Shown piece after piece: positions 49,726-60,016 of a stretch of 64,000 bases of DNA. Every line of letters starts with the position of its first letter. Within the stretch, counting starts at the first letter, position 1. This stretch comes from Psychrobacter sp. JCM 18903. GTDB lineage: Bacteria > Pseudomonadota > Gammaproteobacteria > Pseudomonadales > Moraxellaceae. The notes beneath the pieces are model-generated. The model saw only the letters and a list, made by a program, of their open reading frames with translations. It did no database searches and had not been told where the DNA came from. The stretch lies in contig NZ_BAWJ01000005.1 of the NCBI RefSeq assembly GCF_000586475.1, forward strand, positions 124,001 through 188,000, written 5' to 3'. Position numbers and translations under genes: made by a program.

Positions 49726-50394
49726 TTACTTCTTATCTGTTTGGGCAGCAGATTTATTGATGACCAGCATACAACTATAGAACTCACATTTTGCCAATTC
49801 TATTTTTTGACCACCGATGACTTTATTTTTGATAATTTGACCATTAAGCATATCAGAAATCAGTTGTCCGCCCTCATCACCCATCAGTTGGCGGGCAAGC
49901 TTATGCGCTTTTTCGGCATGGTTTTGACTTATCTCTTTTTCTTTATCAGAGTCAGTAGGATTGGCAAAGTACCAGCCGAGTTCGAGATACTTTTCAGAAT
50001 CAATCAGATCCAAATACGGCGCATCAGTATCCATAAAGCGATATTTGGCGGCTGGATTACTGGCATAGTCGAGGCTGTTCTCGTCAGTGCTCATGACCTT
50101 GCCAAAAGTCGCTTTGATCTCATCTAAATTATCGACGTTCAGTGACGCTACATTTTTAGTGCCCCATCCCGCAACGTCATATTTCACTTGTGTACCTTGC
50201 TGAGCAGTAGCGCCGTCTAAATCGGCGTTCGGCGCAGCATTGTCCTGTACTAGCGCATCGTCAGCGACGGTTTGCTCGCTCATATCGGCATCTTGGTTTT
50301 GGGCGTCGTCTTTACTGCTATCACAGCCACTGAGCGACACGCCGACTGCCATTATCGTACCAACCAAGAGGGTCTGTAGGCTATTATTCCACAT
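49726..50394 (-). CDS. Hypothetical lipoprotein
   Basis: A predicted lipoprotein (VSLSGCDSS) of about 222 residues. After the Cys comes an acidic, Asp/Gln/Ala-rich linker to about residue 65, then a folded part with WGTKNVASLNV, YRFMDTDAPYLDLI and a C-terminal pair of Cys (AKCEFYSCMLV). The start is ATG 50394 (MWNNSLQ); a GTG five codons earlier is also possible and neither has a clear ribosome site. It lies upstream of pabC on the same strand, 15 bases from its stop. Function not recognised. Confidence 0.75.
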   Translation of the reverse strand: MWNNSLQTLLVGTIMAVGVSLSGCDSSKDDAQNQDADMSEQTVADDALVQDNAAPNADLDGATAQQGTQVKYDVAGWGTKNVASLNVDNLDEIKATFGKVMSTDENSLDYASNPAAKYRFMDTDAPYLDLIDSEKYLELGWYFANPTDSDKEKEISQNHAEKAHKLARQLMGDEGGQLISDMLNGQIIKNKVIGGQKIELAKCEFYSCMLVINKSAAQTDKK

Positions 50395-50838
50395 GGGCAA
50401 TTTACTCACACTTTTAGATGATTCTCAAAATAGTATTAACGAGCAGGCAGATAAGCCGCTGATAATGGACATTATATTTTATAAACAAGCGTTCTTATAC
50501 TTGGTATTTTATGACTCAGTTTGTTATGTCCGTTTCCTATGACTTGGTTTTTGACAGTTCAGTTACTGATGGTTATGCAACTGCCAAAATATCAATATAA
50601 AATTTTCATACTCTCTAGTTTACCCAACTGCTTAACACTTGACCACCCTTTACGTTACGGATAACGCTCCCAGACAGTACAGATTTGTTAAAGACCTAAT
50701 CTGTCAAAAAACCTACCTATTCAAGTGTTTACTCGTTAGACCACTGATTTGTCAAATATCGCATTATCCCTTATGATGATTGTATATCAATGCCCTTCCA
50801 CTGATTATTTTTTGCCTCTTATCGCAAGCAGACCTATT
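50395..50838. other. Intergenic region before aroE
   Basis: About 440 bases between divergent genes. An open frame continues upstream of aroE in-frame but has no ribosome site, so I leave it out. No RNA gene is seen. Confidence 0.4.
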
Positions 50839-51697
50839 ATGACCCAGCATTTTATCGTTATCGGCAATCCCATTACCCACAGCAAATCTCCTGAAATTCA
50901 TACGTTATTTGCAGCGCAGACGGGCATTGAGATTAGCTATCAACGCCAATATTGCCCCGATGATGCAGCCAGTTTTACCGCGGTGCTTGAGGCGTTTTTT
51001 CAGGGCGGCGGGGTTGGAGCAACGTGACTGTACCTTTTAAACAAATCGCTTATGACTGCTGCGCGGCGCGCGGTGTTTATCGGAGCATGCCAAAGTTGCA
51101 GGCGCAGTCAATACACTGTTACTAAATAAAGCGCTGGTGAAAAGTGGCGTGCTCATCACCGAGGCATTGTATGGCGATAATACTGACGGACAAGGACTGG
51201 TCAATCACATCGTAAGTTTGGGTTGGCGATTGAATGGTGCTCGCGTGGCACTCATTGGTGCAGGCGGCGCAGCACGTGGGGTGATATTGCCATTGATTGA
51301 AGCCGGTATCGCACATCTTACGATTGCCAATCGCACGCTGAGCAAGGCAACAGCGTTAGTCACTGAGCTTAGCGCGGCAAGCGCTGCTATTCATGAGCAG
51401 CAAATTGAAACTTGTCGCACGGCGGATTTAAATGGAAAGTTTGATATTATCATCAATGCGACTTCTATTGGTTTATCAGCAGATACGCTACCACTAAGCG
51501 ACACGCTAAACGGTGACTATGCTTATGACATGATGTACGGACGCACGCTGCCGTTTCTGCAGCATTTTTCTGCGCGTGGCGCACAGATTTCTGATGGTTA
51601 TGGCATGCTCATAGGACAAGCAGCGCTAAGCTTTGAGCGTTGGACAGGTCATACGATCGATGTTGCGCAAGCGACCGAAACGCTACACAGCCGTTAA
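50839..51697 (+). CDS. aroE: Shikimate dehydrogenase, two frameshifts
   Basis: NADPH-dependent reduction of dehydroshikimate in aromatic amino-acid synthesis. The substrate site is [18 protein letters not shown]; then [13 protein letters not shown] with the catalytic Lys, [12 protein letters not shown] with the catalytic Asp, and the NADP-binding [18 protein letters not shown] and [15 protein letters not shown]. One A is missing near 51022 ([10 protein letters not shown] restored) and one T near 51080 ([18 protein letters not shown] restored). Corrected length 286 residues. A terminator follows. Confidence 0.94.
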
Positions 51698-51712
51698 TCG
51701 AAAATTGACATA

Positions 51713-51748
51713 AAAAAGTCGCATGAACTCAGCTCATGCGACTTTTTT
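51713..51748. terminator. Bidirectional terminator after aroE
   Basis: AAAAAGTCGCATGA (51713-51726) pairs with TCATGCGACTTTTT (51734-51747), with T-runs both ways; serves aroE and the convergent FUSC gene. Confidence 0.92.
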
Positions 51749-51790
51749 AATACTTTATTTCAAACGTACTGGTGGTTTGACACTCATCAA

Positions 51791-52917
51791 TTAGCCAAAG
51801 CGCGCCAGTAGCCAGTTTTCGATACGCCGTAGCGGTATGCGTAAGTTGGTTGAATGCATTACTACTCCGCCGCTCAGACCCACCAAGCAGCCAATCACGG
51901 TATCAAAAAGGCGCGTGCGAATCACTTCTTGATAGGCGGACTCAGAAAGCGGTAGGCCACTGCCATATTCTGCAATAAATATCGTCAGCGGCGTGATAAA
52001 TATGACTGCCAAACCATAATGTCGATCCACCAACGTCTCGATACAAAGCATCATCGTCAGTATCGCCAGTGCGACACCCCATATTGACAATCCCCAAGAC
52101 AACATCCAACTCGCCAAAACCACACCCAATACTGTGCCAAGTAAACGATGTATTTGCTTAATCCACATGGTACGCAAATGAATACCTTGGATAATTAAAA
52201 AGCAACTAACTGCTGCCCAATAGGGATTAGACAGCTGTAAAGTGACGGCGATGAGTAAGGCTAAACTGACAAAACTGGCGACAATCACACTTTCAGTAAT
52301 GGTATCTAGCTCGTAGCTATAAGTAGGCGTCGGCGTCGCTGGGCGCGTCGCCAGTAAAAATAACGAATACAGCAATGCCATCACTAAAGCAAAGCTACTG
52401 CCAAGCATCACCAGTCCAGCTGCACGTAAGATGTCTTCCAAAGGCAACGGTATAAATAGCGCAATAGCACCTGCCATCATCACAAAAAGTCCCGCTGGCG
52501 GTGGCTGACGATAATAACGTCCAAAAATCACAATACCAAACGCCATGAGCGTAAATATCGGCAGCTTTAATAGCGGGACTTGCTGAGCAATTAGACCGAG
52601 CGCAAAGCACAGCGACATGGCAAAACCCCAAGCCATCACTGTCACCAATCGATACGGCAGCTTGCCCACTAACGGTATATTCAAAATAACCATCGCCCCC
52701 AAAGACGCTTTGATACCTGACGATAAAGCATCAAAATAAGCGCCCACAAACACAGGGAAACTGATGCAATAGCCGCGATAATCGGCATATGCCACGGTCT
52801 CTTACTACGGTTCACTGTCAGCAAATGCGCCAGCTCCCCATCAATTAAAGCCTTTATGCGAGCAAATAACGCTGTCAGCCAAGATGCTCGCGTTGCCTCG
52901 CGCTTGGATGCGCTCAT
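51791..52917 (-). CDS. FUSC family inner-membrane transporter, frameshifted
   Basis: A protein of the FUSC/aromatic-acid-exporter family. After a basic N-terminus (ASKREATRASWLTALF) two blocks of membrane helices are visible: from WHMPIIAAIAISFPVFVGAYFDALSSG (residues about 43-69) with SLGAMVILNIPLVGKLPYR, and a C-terminal block with SCFLIIQGIHLRTMWIKQIHRLLGTVLG. One base is missing near 52764. Corrected length 375 residues. AAGGAAAG precedes the ATG. Substrate unknown; YccS and AaeB are larger relatives. Confidence 0.85.
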
Positions 52918-53315
52918 AATTGGCTTTCCTTATATCGTAAATGCAGTTAAAAAATGTTTTTCTGATACGGTCACATCTATCATAAATAAGTACTTAACCA
53001 CAGACAATAATAAAAACCGAACCCATCGATCCATAAATTAATGTTTTGATTTAAAATATCAATTATGAATATTAGTTATTAGTTATATATTTGTCTCTAC
53101 AGAAGATTTATACTGACAGTAACGCCGCGACAGCTGTTTTTTATCAAGGATGCCTTAACGGCAATCAAAATGGATGAGCTGTTTTTGATAAATCTGAATG
53201 ATGAGCCGTGATATCGTCTATTCTTACCCCAAATAATTAAACACCCTTTTACATGAAACGTGGCTCAAATACCGAGCTAGCCATTTATGATAGCGAATAA
53301 CTAAAGAGAGCGACT
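52918..53315. other. Intergenic region before acyl-CoA dehydrogenase
   Basis: About 400 AT-rich bases, divergent spacer. No gene or defined motif seen. Confidence 0.4.
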
Positions 53316-55136
53316 ATGTTAACTTACAAAGCACCTTTACGTGATATCAAGTTTTTAATAAATGATGTTTTGGACTTTCAAACTCATTATAAAGATTTGG
53401 ACAATGGCGAAAATGCCGATCCTGAAACCGTTGATATGATTCTTCAAGGGATGGCAGATTTTGCTGAAAATGTCTTAGCACCTTTATATCAACCAGCAGA
53501 TGCTGAAGGTTGTCATTTTGAAAATGGTGTGGTCACAACCCCTAAAGGCTTTAAAGAAGCTTATGATCAATTTGTAGAAGGCGGCTGGCAAGGTATTTCT
53601 TACCCTGAAGAGTACGGCGGTATGAACTTACCGACCTCATTGAACTTAATTAAAGCTGAAATGATCGGCACGGCGAACTGGCCATGGGCAATGTATCCTG
53701 GTCTATCAACTGGCTGTATCAATACCATTATGCAATATGGTACCGATGAGCAAAAAGAAACCTACTTGCATAAATTGGTCGAAGGCTCTTGGGCAGGCAC
53801 CATGTGCTTGACTGAACCACAATGTGGTACGGATTTGGGTCAAGTTAAGTCTAAAGCCATTCCACAGGATGACGGCTCTTATAAGCTTAGCGGTACTAAG
53901 ATTTTCATCTCAAGTGGTGAGCATGATTTAACGGAAAACATCGTTCATATTGTCTTAGCACGTTTGCCAAATGCACCAGAAGGCACACGCGGTATCTCAT
54001 TATTTATCGTACCGAAATTCTTACCAACTACTGAAGGTGAAATTGGCGAGCGTAATGGCGTGACTTGTGGATCGATCGAACACAAAATGGGCATTAGCTC
54101 ATCGGCTACTTGTGTACTAAACTTTGATGATGCCGTTGGTTACTTAATTGGTGAGCCGAACAAAGGTCTAAAAGCCATGTTTACCTTTATGAATACTGCC
54201 CGTATTGGTACTGGTATCCAAGGTTTGGCTCATACTGAATTGTCATTCCAAAACGCGCTGCCGTATGCAAAAGATCGCCGTTCTATGCGTACCTTATCAG
54301 GCACAAAAGAGCCTGAAAAAGTTGCTGATGCCATCATCAACCATGCTGACGTACGTCGTATGCTATTGACCCAAAAAGCCTTTGCAGAAGGTGGCCGCTC
54401 AATGATTTATCATTCTGCGCGCTATGCCGATAAAATGGCACAAGGTATCATCAATGGCGATGATGAAGAGTTTGAAAAATGGGATGACAAATTGGGTTTC
54501 TACACACCAATCCTGAAAGGCTTCTTAACTGAGCTAGGTATCGAGGCGGCCAAACACGGTCAGCAAGTCTATGGTGGTCATGGCTATATCAAAGAATGGG
54601 GCATGGAGCTGATTGCTCGTGATGCTCGTATCGCCACCATGTACGAAGGTACGACTGGTATTCAAGCATTGGATTTACTCGGTCGTAAAGTGATCTTGCA
54701 GTCTAAAGGCAAAATCATCCGCGATTACACCTCAAGCATCATGAAATGGTGTGGCGAGTATGCGCTTGATAAAGACATGCGTAAATTTGTTTGGGCGCTC
54801 ACCAAGCTATGTGCTGAGTGGAATACATTGACTGTCCGCTTGATGCTAATGGCACGTAAAGATCGTGAAATCATCTCAGCTGCATCAGATGACTTCTTGA
54901 TGTACTCAGGTTATGTCATGATGGGTTATCATTGGGCGCGTATGGCAGCAGTCGCTTATGACAAGCTAGAAAACGGCGGCACTGAATCCCCAGAATTCTA
55001 CAAAGCTAAGATCCAAACGGCTGAATTCTACTTTGATAAGTTGTTACCACGTACCTCGGGGCATGCCGAAGCCATGGTTGCACCAAGTGACAGCATGACA
55101 GCAATGAAGATTGAGAACTTTGCTTTTCTAGACTAA
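53316..55136 (+). CDS. Acyl-CoA dehydrogenase (large, C-terminal-extended type)
   Basis: FAD-dependent dehydrogenase of fatty-acid beta-oxidation or a related thioester pathway (FadE/DmdC-type, 606 residues rather than about 380). The N-terminal helices contain FVEGGWQGISYPEEYGGMNLP; the beta domain has MCLTEPQCGTDLGQVKSKA and LSGTKIFISSGEHDL; the C-terminal domain has TARIGTGIQGLAHTE, YGGHGYIKEWGMELIARDARI, and the catalytic-Glu block TMYEGTTGIQALDLLGRKV. A C-terminal extension of about 130 residues follows. Chain-length preference unknown. AAAGAGAG precedes the ATG. Confidence 0.93.
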   Translation: MLTYKAPLRDIKFLINDVLDFQTHYKDLDNGENADPETVDMILQGMADFAENVLAPLYQPADAEGCHFENGVVTTPKGFKEAYDQFVEGGWQGISYPEEYGGMNLPTSLNLIKAEMIGTANWPWAMYPGLSTGCINTIMQYGTDEQKETYLHKLVEGSWAGTMCLTEPQCGTDLGQVKSKAIPQDDGSYKLSGTKIFISSGEHDLTENIVHIVLARLPNAPEGTRGISLFIVPKFLPTTEGEIGERNGVTCGSIEHKMGISSSATCVLNFDDAVGYLIGEPNKGLKAMFTFMNTARIGTGIQGLAHTELSFQNALPYAKDRRSMRTLSGTKEPEKVADAIINHADVRRMLLTQKAFAEGGRSMIYHSARYADKMAQGIINGDDEEFEKWDDKLGFYTPILKGFLTELGIEAAKHGQQVYGGHGYIKEWGMELIARDARIATMYEGTTGIQALDLLGRKVILQSKGKIIRDYTSSIMKWCGEYALDKDMRKFVWALTKLCAEWNTLTVRLMLMARKDREIISAASDDFLMYSGYVMMGYHWARMAAVAYDKLENGGTESPEFYKAKIQTAEFYFDKLLPRTSGHAEAMVAPSDSMTAMKIENFAFLD

Positions 55137-55168
55137 GATAGCATCACAATTAAGCAGTAATTAATAAG

Positions 55169-55198
55169 AAAAGCGCCTAGCATGTAGGCGCTTTTTTA
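55169..55198 (+). terminator. Intrinsic terminator after acyl-CoA dehydrogenase
   Basis: AAAAGCGCCTA (55169-55179) pairs with TAGGCGCTTTT (55185-55195), T-run follows. Confidence 0.92.
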
Positions 55199-55313
55199 TG
55201 CTTAACTAAAAGTACAGACGTTCTCATTAAAGCCTATCGATAATAAATATAAATCATAGATGAGAGACAACGAGTAACTCATTATAGATAAACGGCCATT
55301 TTAGGAGCCAATC

Positions 55314-55795
55314 ATGTTATCCACTGATTATCAAAAAACGTCTTTAGCCTCATCATTTATACGAGTGCTACTGCTCAGTACAGCACTGATCAGTTTTAGC
55401 GCAACTAGTGCTACGGAGCTGGCTGAAAACCCTGACACTCCTATTAAATTTGCCCAAGGCGCGATCAGTAGCACGATCACTGGCAAATTAAGCCCCCATG
55501 AAGATAAGCGCTGGTATCGCTTTGATGCCACCAGCTGGCAATATGCCGTTATTAATATTGCACCACTTACTGGTACGCCTGAGACCGCCAATGTCGGCGT
55601 ATTACATATGCCAAACGGTACGCAAGATGGTAGCAAAGGCGGTATCGTGTATCAAGGCTGCTACCCGCAACCGGAGAATATCGCTTACGTATTGCCCGCA
55701 ACTTGATGGCGACTGAAGGCAAAACGGCTGGTTATAAGGTTGAGGTAATGATATTACCCACGTATGCTAGTAAATCGCTATGTGAGTACTTATAA
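55314..55795 (+). CDS. Secreted hypothetical protein, possibly PPC-like, frameshifted
   Basis: A 160-residue protein (corrected) with a clear signal peptide (LLLSTALISFSATSATEL). The mature part has SSTITGKLSPHEDKRWYRFD followed by YAVINIAPLTG, a pattern like bacterial pre-peptidase C-terminal (PPC) beta-sandwich domains. This likeness is by eye only. One base is missing near 55678, after QPEN; restored, the chain continues YRLRIARNLMATEGKTAGYKVEVM and stops at 55795. Two Cys remain (QGCYPQ and KSLCEYL). AGGAG lies just before the ATG. Confidence 0.68.
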
Positions 55796-55832
55796 CGATT
55801 GATGAATCGTCATTTTGGACGATATCAGCATT

Positions 55833-56206
55833 TTAGCTACCCAGCATTTTTTTATGATACACCGCGCTAATTTCTTCAACTTCCACACATATCTGTAAGG
55901 CTGCTCGCCCTGATTGCTCTGCGCTATCTCCTGCTCTATCGCCGTCACCAGCAGCCCTGCTAGCTGATTACGAATCACCATGTCACGACCAGTCATCAGT
56001 TTTAGATGCGCATAAATAAAGCCATACGCCTGCTCATCATCTTCAACGCCTACCAAAAATGTCTCAATAGGTACAATCCGTGCTTTAATATCAGTCGGCG
56101 TGCCAAAGTGCCCACTGTTCCATAACGCTTTATTTAACGCTTTAAGCAATGATTCTTCATGAGCAATACTGACATTGGGCGTCATTTGAATGGTTAAATG
56201 TGGCAT
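55833..56206 (-). CDS. CHMI-family tautomerase/isomerase, frameshifted
   Basis: Resembles 5-carboxymethyl-2-hydroxymuconate delta-isomerase (HpaF family), tautomerase fold with catalytic Pro1: MPHLTIQMTPNVSI. Further blocks: FGTPTDIKARIVPIETFLVG and FIYAHLKLMTGRDMVIRNQLAGLLV. One base is missing near 55890; restored, the C-terminus becomes QICVEVEEISAVYHKKMLGS, as the family requires, and the true stop lies at 55833. Length 124 residues. No other hpa genes are nearby, so its substrate may differ. Confidence 0.85.
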
Positions 56207-56313
56207 GAATATGTCCTTATAAAATATGAGTGAGGGAGTAAAATATTAGCCATCGTTTCAGGATTGATTGAACAGCCCGTTAGCGGCAATGATTTTTAGT
56301 CATCAGTAACTTT

Positions 56314-56801
56314 TTAGTCATCAATAATAGTACTAAAGCAAGCAGCAAGGGTCTCAGCTAATTGTGCTGGTGGCAGCTCAATTTCTAAACCACGGCGACC
56401 ACCGCTGACATAAATCGTTGTCTGCTCTACAGCCGAGCTGTCTATGATAGTCGGCAAGCGCTTTTTTTGTCCCAATGGCTGACGCCGCCTAGCACATAGC
56501 CCGTACTACGCTCTACCTGCTTAGGATCCGCCATTTGCACCTTTTTGCAGGTCAGCAATTTATTCGAAGATAGCGCCTTAGCCATTTTTTTAAAGTTTAA
56601 CGTTTTATCCACGGGTAAGATAGCAACGGCAAGCGCACCAGTCTCTGTCGACACCACCAAGGTTTTGAACACTTGTGACACATCCACGCCTAGCTTTTCT
56701 GCCGCCTCTAAGCCAAAAGAGGCGGCATTACTGTCATGGACATAGTCGTGTAATTGATAGTTCAGAGCGCGTTGTTTGGCAAGATTAATCGCTGGTGTCA
56801 T
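56314..56801 (-). CDS. ybaK: Cys-tRNA(Pro)/Cys-tRNA(Cys) deacylase, frameshifted
   Basis: A trans-editing protein that hydrolyses Cys mischarged on tRNA-Pro. The 162-residue (corrected) YbaK/EbsC-family protein shows [63 protein letters not shown] with the catalytic-site Lys, and [20 protein letters not shown]. One C is missing near 56478, so the uncorrected frame ends early in CRLS; restoring it adds [20 protein letters not shown] to the true stop at 56314. Confidence 0.92.
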
Positions 56802-57058
56802 AATATTTCAGCTTATATCAATAATATTAAAGGGTAGATTTAAACATAATTACTCTATGTGACTCTTGGTTGTCGCCGAACTATTATTGCGCTAAATACA
56901 TTAACTTTCAATTATTTGAGCTTATTAAGAGCGGCTTAACTCACTATATAGTAACCAGACCGTATTAATATTAGTAGTATATACAGACACTATATATCGC
57001 TTTGATGGCTTTTATGGCATCATAAGCGCAACATATTTGACTATTTTTGATACTGACT

Positions 57059-59856
57059 ATGATACCGAAGTTCTTACAAAAACGGATTTTTAAAGCGCCA
57101 GTCACAACCGACAGCGCTTCTAATACTGACGTCAATCCAATCGCCCCCAAGCCTTATTCCAATGCGCCGATTAATCAAATTTATCGCAAGCTATCGGGGC
57201 AGCTACTCGATGTCGCTGTTAAACCTAAGTTATTGGGTGAATTACCTGAGTTCGATACAGACGATCAAACGCTAAGATTTTATGTGTTGCAAGATTATTC
57301 GCGTTCCAACAGTATTTTGATTGACCTGCAGACGCAAGAGCACAACCTACCGCCAGCATTGGTTGGGGTACATGATGCCGCCCATAATATCAAAGAAAAC
57401 GCAGCCATCATATTTTTGAACCATCCAAGCGCTAAAGACAGTCAGCTATCGCCGCGCCTGTCACGTTTGGTGTCTGCTGTATTGCAACATCCAGAGCTAA
57501 AAGTACGTTTGGTACCCGTCTCTATTTTATGGGGACGCGCCCCAGAAAAAGAGGATTCACTGTTTAAGCTGCTGACCGCTGACAACTGGCAAGACCCTAG
57601 CATCACCAAGCAGCTCTTTAATATCGGAGTAATGGGACGTGACACCTTTGTACAGTTCCATCCACCTCAAGATCTACGTACCTTATCAACGATAGCCTTA
57701 AAGGTGATGAAGAAGGGTTTTCTATTTTTGATTCACTAGCCGTTGATTCAAAAGAGAACTCTATAAAAGAAGGTGATGTAAAAGAAAGCTCTGCAAAAGA
57801 CAGCAATTTAGACATCACGAGTAGCGTGGGCGATGCTGACGAAGCACCAAATTATGCTTTGGTAGCGACCGCTGACAGCAATCGTGAACTGGTACGTATG
57901 CTACAGCAGCGGCTTACGGTTTATTTAGACAAGCAGCGTGCCAGTATGCTCGGTCCTGATTTATCAGACAGACGCAACTTAGTAGACAAGCTGGTGTATT
58001 CACCAGCTATCAAACATGCGATAGAGGCAGAAGCAGTAGAATCCGGTATCAGTGTACGTGAAGCCCGTGTCTTGGCTAAAGGTTATGCCAATGAGATGGT
58101 CAATGACTATTCACATTCCATCGTGCGCGGTTTTTATAAGTTTTTAACGTGGTTATGGACGCAACTCTATGATGGCGTAGAAGTCCATCATTTCGAGCGC
58201 GTACGTGAGCTTGCGACTGACTATGAGCTGGTTTATGTGCCTTGTCATCGTAGCCATGTCGATTATCTATTGCTATCTTATGTCATCTACAAGCGTGGTC
58301 TGAGCATTCCTTATGTCGCTGCTGGTGACAACCTAGATGTACCCGTATTAGGACCATTATTACGCGGCGCAGTTGCCTTTTATATACGTCGTAGCTTTCG
58401 TGGCAATGCACTTTATACTGCCGTCCTCCGCGAATATATGCACACCCTTATTACGCGTAACACACCGATTGAATACTTTATCGAGGGTGGTCGCTCGCGT
58501 TCAGGACGTTTATTACCACCGAAGATGGGCATGCTAGCAATGACAGTGCACAGTCAATTACGTCATTCTGAGAAGCCAGTGGTTTTCATTCCGACTTATA
58601 TCGGTTATGAGCGTATTATGGAAGGTGGCACCTATGTTGGTGAGCTAAAAGGCAAGCCAAAAGAATCTGAATCTTTACTAGGCTTACTCAAAGTTGGTCG
58701 TAAAATTGAGCGTATCTTTGGTAATGTACATCTAAGCTTTGGCACACCACTGCATCTTAGCGACTTTATGACAAAATTCGATGTGCCAGCCAATAGCTTG
58801 CCGACGGATCGCACCGATACCCCGCTCGATGATAAAGCCAGCGCGATGGTCGATAACATCGGCGTCAAAATCATGCAGCACATCAATAAGGCGGCGGTTG
58901 TGACGCCCGTTTCGTTATTATCATTGGTATTATTATCAGCGCCTAAAGCGGCTTTAGATGAAGAAATCTGCCGTGAGCAAATTGCCCTTTATCAAGGTCT
59001 TGCTCAGCAGTTGTCCTACTCAGATGATACCGTCATTACAGATATGAGTCCGCAGCAAATTATTGATTATGGTATCAAGCTAAAGCTCATTGAACGTACG
59101 CCGCATATCTTAGGAGACATCATTCAGATTGCCGGTAAACAAGCGGCATTGCTCAGCTATTTCCGTAATAATATCCTGCATGTGTTTATTTTACTGTCTT
59201 TCTTATCAGCATTAGTGGCGCGTAACGGCCGTATCGAACGCAGTCGTTTGGACAATATTGCTAAGCAACTCTATCCATTTTTACAAAGCGAGCTGTTCTT
59301 ATATTACCCAGCACATGGCTTAGCTGATACCTTAAACAAGAAAGTCGACAGCCTACTCTCGCATGGTCTAATTGTCGAATTGAGTGATGGCGTACTCAGC
59401 GTCCCTGAGTCAAACAGCAAATGCTATCAGCAGCTGCAAGTGCTAGCGACGCCTGTCGGACAGAGCCTTGAGCGTTACTTTATGACGCTTGCCCTACTCG
59501 CCCAGCAAGGCTCAGGCAATCTAACCGAAAGCGAAGTCGTTGATCTGTGTCATCTGCTGGGTCAGCGCTTATCTGTACTATATGCAGATGATATTCCTGA
59601 TTTCTTTGACCGCGCCTTATTCACCAGCTTCATCAGTGCCTTGACTCGTCTTGATTACTTGCAAAAAGATGATGAAACTGGCGTATTGACCTTTGATCAT
59701 CGTATCAATGATATTGCTAGTCATGCTAAGTACGTGCTAACGCCTGACATGATGCAGATTTTGCAGCAAGTCGCCAGCTTAGATGAAGAAGAAATTACCC
59801 ATGCGATTACTGAGATTAGTAATAAAAAGCAGCGTAAATTTGGGCGTAAGCGTTAA
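57059..59856 (+). CDS. plsB: Glycerol-3-phosphate 1-O-acyltransferase, frameshifted
   Basis: First step of membrane phospholipid synthesis, acylating sn-glycerol-3-phosphate at C1. Acyltransferase blocks in order: YVPCHRSHVDYLLLSYVIYK (HX4D), LLRGAVAFYIRRSFRGNALY, EYFIEGGRSRSGRLLPPKMG, and FIPTYIGYERIMEGGTYVGEL. The N-terminal region (residues 1-210, ending VQFHPPQDLRTLS) lies in another frame because one A is missing near 57690; restoring it joins LSNDSLKGDEEGFSIFDSL and gives 932 residues, longer than the 807 of E. coli, with an acidic insert near residue 225. Start ATG 57059 (MIPKFLQKRIF). Confidence 0.95.
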
Positions 59857-59905
59857 TCTGCAACCAGCTATAATATTTAATGAGCTAAACTAAATATATC
59901 GAGCA

Positions 59906-59939
59906 AAAAAAGACCTCTAATTGATTAGAGGTCTTTTTT
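59906..59939. terminator. Bidirectional terminator between plsB and ettA
   Basis: AAAAAAGACCTCTAA (59906-59920) pairs with TTAGAGGTCTTTTT (59925-59938), with T-runs both ways. Confidence 0.92.
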
Positions 59940-60016
59940 ATCTTCAAATTTGAAATTTCTAAGTAGCTTTTTTTTTAACAACTATCTTTTAAGTAACTAC
60001 CTTTTAAACAACAGTC

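Noticed and set aside
50749..50838. N-terminal extension of aroE
   Set aside because: No ribosome site and no family counterpart; the ATG at 50839 begins the canonical sequence.
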